Of a stretch of 17,995 nt of DNA, positions 13,421-17,995 are shown in pieces. Made by a program: the position numbers and the translations under genes. The stretch is from CAYPOY01 sp964412395. GTDB taxonomy: Bacteria > Chloroflexota > Anaerolineae > B4-G1. Where the stretch lies: positions 1 to 17,995 of the forward strand of contig CAYPOY010000077.1 of the NCBI GenBank assembly GCA_964412395.1. The letters are read 5' to 3'. The notes beneath the pieces were generated by a model. The model saw only the letters and a program-made list of their open reading frames with translations, searched no databases and had not been told where the DNA came from. The stretch's first letter is position 1; the number at the start of each line of letters is the position of its first letter.

Positions 13421-15130
13421 TTACTTCAGTCCCAGCAGTTCGTACACCGTGATTGGCTCGCTGAAGCCCTTTACCTCTACGGGGGGGAGCAGCCGTGACT
13501 TGACGTGCTTTCGTACTCGCTGATAGGCCGTGTCTGTAAGAAGAATCTGCCCCGGTGCTGCGGCCCCTTGCAGCCGAGACGTCAGATTCACGCTGGAGCC
13601 GATGGCGGTGTAGTTCACCTGCTCTGCGGTGCCGATGGTGCCCACCACCGCATCACCGACATTGATGCCCACTCCGTAATCAAGCCAGTAGGCCGGGGGC
13701 ATCCGCTCGTGGAGCAGTGCGACCCCCTCTTGTATCTTCAGCGCCGCCCGCACTGCACGCAAGACGTGATCTGTCTGGCGAAGTGGTGCATTGAAAAGGG
13801 CAACCACACAATCTCCCAGGATCTTGTCGAGCGTCCCATTCTCATTCAGTACCGCCTCACCACCGATGTCCAGGTACTGATTGAGCACCTCCACCAACGT
13901 CTCGGGGTCGTGCTGCCGGCTGAAGTCAGTGAAGCCACGGATGTCCGCAAACAGGCTGGTGATCTCCTGTCGCTGTCCACCCAGTTTCAGTTCTCGGGGA
14001 TCAAGCGGCAACTGCTCGATGACGGCCGGCGAGACGAAGCGTTTAAACATCTGGAGGTGCGCTTCCAGCCGGCGCTGTTCCGTGATATCGTCTACCACGA
14101 TGGCAATACCTTGCGCCTCATCGCTGGCATCTTTCATAGGAGAGAGGCTGGTGCGTAGGATGACATGACCACGGTTGGGGAGTGACATCTCACTCTCGAA
14201 CTCCACCACCGGCTCCAGGTATCCCCTGACCCGGTTAATCAGCGGCCGCAGTTCGCTCTCTAGCAAAGGAAGGGCATCGGCGAAGCGTGAGCCAACGATG
14301 ACCGTTGCCGGCACCCGCAGGGCGCGCTCGGCGGCCGGATTGAAGAGCGTGATCTGATCCTGAACGTCGGTGGTGATGACGCCACTGGTGATGGAGGCGA
14401 ATACGTTGTCCATCAGCGCTTTGGCATTGGAGACACCCTCGAACAAACGGGCGTTCTCAATGGCCACTGCCGCCTGACCAGCAAAGGCAGCGAGCAGGTC
14501 ACGGTCTCGGTCGGAAAAGAGACCGGTGAGGATACGGTTGTCGGCGTAGACCACACCGGTAACCCGCCCACGGTATCTGAGAGGCACGCACAGGATGGAG
14601 CGCAGATTGTAACCGATGACACTCTCCTGCGCTTTAAAGCGCGGGTCCATCTGCGCGTTGGTCGTGACAATAGGCTGACCACTGGTGGCCACCTGGTTGA
14701 CGATGCTCCGGCTGATCTCAAACGAGGACGAAGCGATGGTCTCCCGATCCATATTGCGGGCAGCGCGGAACTCCAGTTCACCCGTACCCGGGTCCACAAG
14801 CATCAGGAAGGAACGTTCGGCCCCCGTCAGGCGGATAATCTGATCCATCACCTCGTTCAGCACCTCTGTCAGGTCCAAGGAAGAACTAATCGCCTGGCTG
14901 ATATCGTACAAGGCAGCCAGTTCGTCCCGTTCGAGTGCCTGAGCTGTTAGTTCCTGTTCGAGGCGCGTCAGCAGATCATGAAGAGCCAACAGATGCTGAG
15001 AAAGTTTCGTCACCAGCGCACTGGCCCCGCGGTGCTGGGCAATGATGCGGATGACGTTGGTCAATCCCTCGCGAAGAGCGACGATGGTATCCTGGCCCGG
15101 GACTACAGTCTTAGAAGAACTATCTGTCAT
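13421..15130 (-). CDS. GAF-PAS-class III adenylate cyclase
   Basis: 569 residues from the ATG at 15130, preferred over the ATG at 15142 because GAGGG is 5 bases before it. Domains: a helical/coiled-coil N-terminus (about 20-75), GAF (about 80-228; QAVAIENARLF end motif), PAS (about 235-350; ITSGVITTDVQDQITLFNPA) and a cyclase domain (about 385-566). Catalytic residues are visible: metal-binding Asp396 (SLFADIRGFT) and Asp440 (KILGDCV), adenine-selecting Lys436 and Thr508 (NYTAIG), and transition-state Asn515/Arg519 (VNLTSRL). It therefore probably makes cAMP from ATP in response to a ligand or redox cue sensed by GAF/PAS. No membrane helix, so cytosolic. It is transcribed with the GT2 gene, hinting at cAMP-linked control of polysaccharide export. 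Confidence 0.92.
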   Translation of the reverse strand: MTDSSSKTVVPGQDTIVALREGLTNVIRIIAQHRGASALVTKLSQHLLALHDLLTRLEQELTAQALERDELAALYDISQAISSSLDLTEVLNEVMDQIIRLTGAERSFLMLVDPGTGELEFRAARNMDRETIASSSFEISRSIVNQVATSGQPIVTTNAQMDPRFKAQESVIGYNLRSILCVPLRYRGRVTGVVYADNRILTGLFSDRDRDLLAAFAGQAAVAIENARLFEGVSNAKALMDNVFASITSGVITTDVQDQITLFNPAAERALRVPATVIVGSRFADALPLLESELRPLINRVRGYLEPVVEFESEMSLPNRGHVILRTSLSPMKDASDEAQGIAIVVDDITEQRRLEAHLQMFKRFVSPAVIEQLPLDPRELKLGGQRQEITSLFADIRGFTDFSRQHDPETLVEVLNQYLDIGGEAVLNENGTLDKILGDCVVALFNAPLRQTDHVLRAVRAALKIQEGVALLHERMPPAYWLDYGVGINVGDAVVGTIGTAEQVNYTAIGSSVNLTSRLQGAAAPGQILLTDTAYQRVRKHVKSRLLPPVEVKGFSEPITVYELLGLK

Positions 15131-15191
15131 CTTAGCCCTCATGGTGAGTTTGCACTCAAATATGATGGTATTCCCAACCTCAACAGCTACT

Positions 15192-15220
15192 ATTATACCG
15201 CACCTTTCTCACTCAAGCAA
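15192..15220 (-). promoter_or_regulatory. Sigma70-like promoter for the adenylate cyclase
   Basis: On the - strand: TTGCTT (15220-15215), 17 bases, TATAAT (15197-15192). Perfect -10. The leader to the ATG at 15130 is about 55 bases. Confidence 0.6.
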
Positions 15221-15328
15221 AAACGCTGCCACCACGGGTGGCGGTCCGCCTTTGATATGGGTGTGGTAATTACTCAGCCTGCGCCTTGTGAAGATCTGCG
15301 ACCTTCAATCTTTGCAGAGTTTACTGAA

Positions 15329-15414
15329 AATGGCCTCGTCCTCGTTCGCCGAAGGTCTCTGACCGAGGCGTAAAGGGCTCGGTCGGGAGGCCTTCGCCCA
15401 TCAGCCTGAGTAGT
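15329..15414. repeat. Dispersed hairpin element, copy 2
   Basis: Matches 8035-8167 from AATGGCCTCGTCCTCG to GAGTAGT with one 24-bp unit instead of three. The stem GGTCTC (15354-15359) with GAGGCC (15387-15392) and ACCGAG (15362-15367) with CTCGGT (15378-15383) is kept; the A-to-G change in the right arm leaves a G-U pair. Confidence 0.8.
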
Positions 15415-15441
15415 AGTTACTGGGTGTGCTTCATTTCTACG

Positions 15442-17784
15442 TCATGCCTTGTGGCGCTGAGGAAAGGGAACGACGCGTCTTAACCAATCACGCCACAAGT
15501 CAGTGGCAGGCAACTTGCTTGCCAGAATATTCACTGAGGAAAGAGCGGTGCGTCTTAACCAACCACGCCATAACACAGGACGGACCTGTTCCCACGCTGC
15601 TTCAGCCTCCGGGTCAGCCGAGCTGCCCCGCGCGAAGCGGGCATGCACATAGAGATTCACTATCCGGCTCATCGGCTCCCGCGCCTCAGGCACGATGGTG
15701 CTGACATCGCGCACCCACTCGAAGGGCGTATCGGAGGTGCACAGCGGGCGGCCGAGCCAACGCCCGAAACGGAGCAGGCGGGCGTAGGATTGTTCGACAG
15801 CGGGCAGCCCTCGGAAACCCCAATTCTCCGTTGCCCACCACCCCCCAACGACCAGAGCGATGAATGTGAGTCCCACAGCCCACAGCCACACCTGTGGCCC
15901 ACGGCTTGCGGCGAGAGGCTCGGTATCCCACTCCCCCAACGCTTCGTCCAACTCGGGTAAGTTGCGCCCCATACTTCCCCACAGGTTCTCCGAGGATTCT
16001 TCCTGCCCCGCTCCACGTGACATATCACCCTCTGCCGCCTGCTCCTCATCACGGTCGAGCCGGACGATGGACCTTTCACTGGCGGTGGGCTCGAACTCAA
16101 TCCAGCCGTATTCAGGGAAGTAGACTTCCGGCCAACTGTGGCTGTTCGTCTCCCGCACCCGGAACGCGCCACGCTCCTCGTCGTACTCACCTTCGGCGTA
16201 CCCCGCGGCCAGCCGAGCCGGGATGCCCACACTGCGTGCCAGCACCACCATCGCCGTGGCGTAGCCGCTACAGTAGCCCCGCCGACTGTCGAACAGCAGA
16301 AAGTCCACATAGTCCTGTCTTTCAGGCGGATCGGGCGGGGTCAAGTCATAAGTGACGTTGTAGCGCAGGTATTGTTCCAGCGCAATCGCCTTGTCGTAAG
16401 GATTCTCGGCGCCGGCTGTGATCTCCTCAGCCAACAGGCGCACCCGGTCAGGCAGCAAGGCGGGGAGTTGCAGGTAGTGTTGGTGTATCCAATCTGGATA
16501 GTCAGTGCCAGCTTGGCGCAGGCTCGTCACATCGGCGTGCGAGACTTGGGAGGTTACGACGTACTGACCGCCGGCCTCCAGCGGCGAGACGCCGAAGATG
16601 CGAATGAATTCGAGCGAAGCGCCCCCTGTCAGGTTGGTGTAGGCTTCCGCCTCCTGCCCCACTGCAACCGGCTGCGACGCTCCCACTAACAGACGGCGGC
16701 CCGGCACATAACTGGTCACCGTTTGGACGACCGGATGGCAAAGCGCGTCGTGTGCCATCCCTGGTGGCTGCCGTCCGGGAATGAGCAGGATGCGCTCCTC
16801 CTCTATAGTCTTCCATCGGCTGTTCCCGTAATAGGAGTAAACTGCGCCGCGCCAGTAGTAGCGACCTTCCCGAGGGGCCACGATGTCCATCAAAACGATG
16901 TCCCCCACCTCGCGTGGGCCGCCCAGTGCCAGCGAAGAGCCAAATGGTTCGACGAGGCCCACCGCCGGGTTCCCGCGCAGGGTGGAGAACAGACGCTGCC
17001 ATTCCTCCTGCACCGTGGTCCAGGGGTGGCTCAGGCGATGCCACGTCTCGGTCAAATAGGGCAGGGACGCAGCACTTGGCAGTCCCCAGGCGAGAGTCAG
17101 GGCAATCAGAGCAAGTGCCAAGCCAGCCCGAAGGAAATCGAGGCGCAGTACAGGATCGTAAACCACCCGCTCCCGTCGCCACACCTCTTCTTGCTCGAAG
17201 ACGTGGGAGCGGGCGATGTACAGCAGGGCAAAGAACAAATAAAGTGCCAGGTAGCGCATCAGGTGGACAGGTCCGAAGTAGTAGTAAACATTAACGAGAG
17301 CCACGATTCCTGGTGGGAGGATGGCCTGCCACACTCGCATCCGGCGGTAGGTGTTCCAGGTCGCGCTGTAGCCCAGGATCCAGAATAACCCGCTCAGCAG
17401 CATCACGAAGATCAGCGCATCGTGGCTCGTGCCACCGGTGACGGCTTGGCCGACCCAGTAGAAAAAGCGGGCGCCCAGTTCGGTAATACGCTCGCCCCAG
17501 GTTAGTTCCCCTGGCAATCCACGTCCCAGCAGGAACCCAACCCAGGCCAGGCCGTAGATGGCGCTCAGGAGGTGACACGTCCGGCCTCGGAAGACGCTCC
17601 ACCCCAGGAATAGCCCAGCAGCCAGTCCTCCGATGCTGGCTCTCGGCACGATGTCGAGCCCCTCAGTCCACCCTGCGGCGACCAGCACCCACCCGGCAGC
17701 CAGGATCGCACCGAGCAGGAACAGTGCCGTGTTCCATCCTTCTTCCAACTTGAGCAGTTTCAACCTCCCTCGATCCGCGACCAT
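15442..17784 (-). CDS. TgpA-like membrane transglutaminase
   Basis: 780 residues from the ATG at 17784, chosen because GGGAG lies 9 bases upstream; a GTG at 17802 overlaps that site. A multi-helix N-terminal membrane region (DUF3488-like, about 18-240) precedes a long extracytoplasmic part. The transglutaminase core has RRGYCSGYATAMVVLARSVG (Cys505) and SHSWPEVYF (His549). The third triad position is Glu565 (WIEFEPT) rather than Asp; FEPT occurs in many relatives. A further helix (about 645-665) leads to a DUF4129-like cytoplasmic tail (SYARLLRFGRWLGRP, then TPFEWVRDV). TgpA proteins act at the cell envelope on unknown substrates and are often essential. The final 45 residues contain a 75-base duplication. 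Confidence 0.9.
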   Translation of the reverse strand: MVADRGRLKLLKLEEGWNTALFLLGAILAAGWVLVAAGWTEGLDIVPRASIGGLAAGLFLGWSVFRGRTCHLLSAIYGLAWVGFLLGRGLPGELTWGERITELGARFFYWVGQAVTGGTSHDALIFVMLLSGLFWILGYSATWNTYRRMRVWQAILPPGIVALVNVYYYFGPVHLMRYLALYLFFALLYIARSHVFEQEEVWRRERVVYDPVLRLDFLRAGLALALIALTLAWGLPSAASLPYLTETWHRLSHPWTTVQEEWQRLFSTLRGNPAVGLVEPFGSSLALGGPREVGDIVLMDIVAPREGRYYWRGAVYSYYGNSRWKTIEEERILLIPGRQPPGMAHDALCHPVVQTVTSYVPGRRLLVGASQPVAVGQEAEAYTNLTGGASLEFIRIFGVSPLEAGGQYVVTSQVSHADVTSLRQAGTDYPDWIHQHYLQLPALLPDRVRLLAEEITAGAENPYDKAIALEQYLRYNVTYDLTPPDPPERQDYVDFLLFDSRRGYCSGYATAMVVLARSVGIPARLAAGYAEGEYDEERGAFRVRETNSHSWPEVYFPEYGWIEFEPTASERSIVRLDRDEEQAAEGDMSRGAGQEESSENLWGSMGRNLPELDEALGEWDTEPLAASRGPQVWLWAVGLTFIALVVGGWWATENWGFRGLPAVEQSYARLLRFGRWLGRPLCTSDTPFEWVRDVSTIVPEAREPMSRIVNLYVHARFARGSSADPEAEAAWEQVRPVLWRGWLRRTALSSVNILASKLPATDLWRDWLRRVVPFPQRHKA
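15457..15572 (-). repeat. Direct duplication at the 3' end of the transglutaminase gene
   Basis: 15457-15494 and 15534-15572 are similar copies 75-77 bases apart (shared GCGTCTTAACCAA core). They encode WRGWLRRTALSS and WRDWLRRVVPFPQ; a 2-base indel after the arginines shifts the frame between copies, so the C-termini differ. Confidence 0.75.
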
Positions 17785-17860
17785 GTTGAGACTCTCCCAC
17801 ACTATGTACCCATTCGAGCGCTCAATGGTTCACTGCGTCGGCCTCGACGTATACCCCGTA

Positions 17861-17889
17861 ATTATAACGGACAATTGGCGCAAGGGCAA
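17861..17889 (-). promoter_or_regulatory. Sigma70-like promoter for the transglutaminase
   Basis: On the - strand: TTGCCC (17889-17884), 17 bases, TATAAT (17866-17861). The leader to the ATG is about 70 bases. Confidence 0.6.
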
Positions 17890-17924
17890 CACACCATTTG
17901 CGGTTGATTTTCCATCCCCGTTCC

Positions 17925-17972
17925 GCTTCGAAATCCCCGTGTGGGTTTTCGAAGCAGAAACCCTACGTGGGG
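17925..17972. repeat. Overlapping inverted repeats at the right edge
   Basis: GCTTCGAAA (17925-17933) pairs with TTTCGAAGC (17947-17955). An alternative stem is GGGTTT (17943-17948) with AAACCC (17958-17963), extendable outward through CCCC/GGGG. The two are mutually exclusive. It lies upstream of the transglutaminase promoter and is cut close to the window edge. Confidence 0.55.
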
Positions 17973-17995
17973 GGGCAAAAAGGGCTGAAAGTGGG

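Larger units (their letters stand above)
15131..15441. other. Intergenic region of 311 bases between the transglutaminase and the cyclase
   Basis: It contains the cyclase promoter, a small GCCACC/GGTGGC hairpin (15228-15242) just upstream of the -35 box, and copy 2 of the dispersed hairpin element. I see no supported gene; the apparent + frames here have no ribosome site or family match. Confidence 0.6.

Overview
The window is GC-rich bacterial DNA with Shine-Dalgarno-led genes, sigma70-like promoters and short intergenic gaps. Thr/Pro-rich linkers on exported enzymes, an NBR1-type Ig-like module on a secreted hydrolase, a TgpA-type membrane transglutaminase, two toxin-antitoxin pairs and many short tandem repeats at gene edges together suggest a Chloroflexota lineage (Anaerolineae-like). 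This is inference from gene style; no rRNA, tRNA or other marker is present to prove it.

Layout: everything from 1 to about 11656 that looks like a gene is on the + strand. It starts with a 5'-truncated extracellular glycoside hydrolase with an Ig-like module. Next come a RelE-type toxin-antitoxin pair, a hendecad-repeat coiled-coil membrane protein, and a partial second copy of that cassette lacking the toxin. Two more clan GH-A-like hydrolases follow, so there are three paralogues within 5.6 kb. RNA 3'-phosphate cyclase (rtcA) and ribonuclease Z (rnz) come next, then a small zinc-ribbon protein. Last is indolepyruvate:ferredoxin oxidoreductase, whose two subunits (iorA, iorB) are separated by a VapBC toxin-antitoxin pair. 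From 11850 to 17784 the genes are on the - strand, converging on iorB: a TgpA-like transglutaminase, a GAF-PAS-class III adenylate cyclase, and a GT2 membrane glycosyltransferase.

How they fit: the GH-A enzymes and the GT2 synthase are consistent with making and remodelling extracellular polysaccharide. iorAB supports amino-acid fermentation, oxidising aryl pyruvates with ferredoxin. rtcA and rnz both act on RNA 3' ends. The cyclase is a cytosolic cAMP sensor.

The most unusual layer is not the genes but the repeats. Three different families of about 7-nt tandem repeats sit at gene ends, often in inverted pairs and sometimes running into the coding sequence. A dispersed hairpin element of about 82 bp occurs twice, and one copy has amplified a 24-bp unit. 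Low-complexity in-frame insertions interrupt iorA and the GT2 gene. No CRISPR array, IS element, tRNA or rRNA was found.
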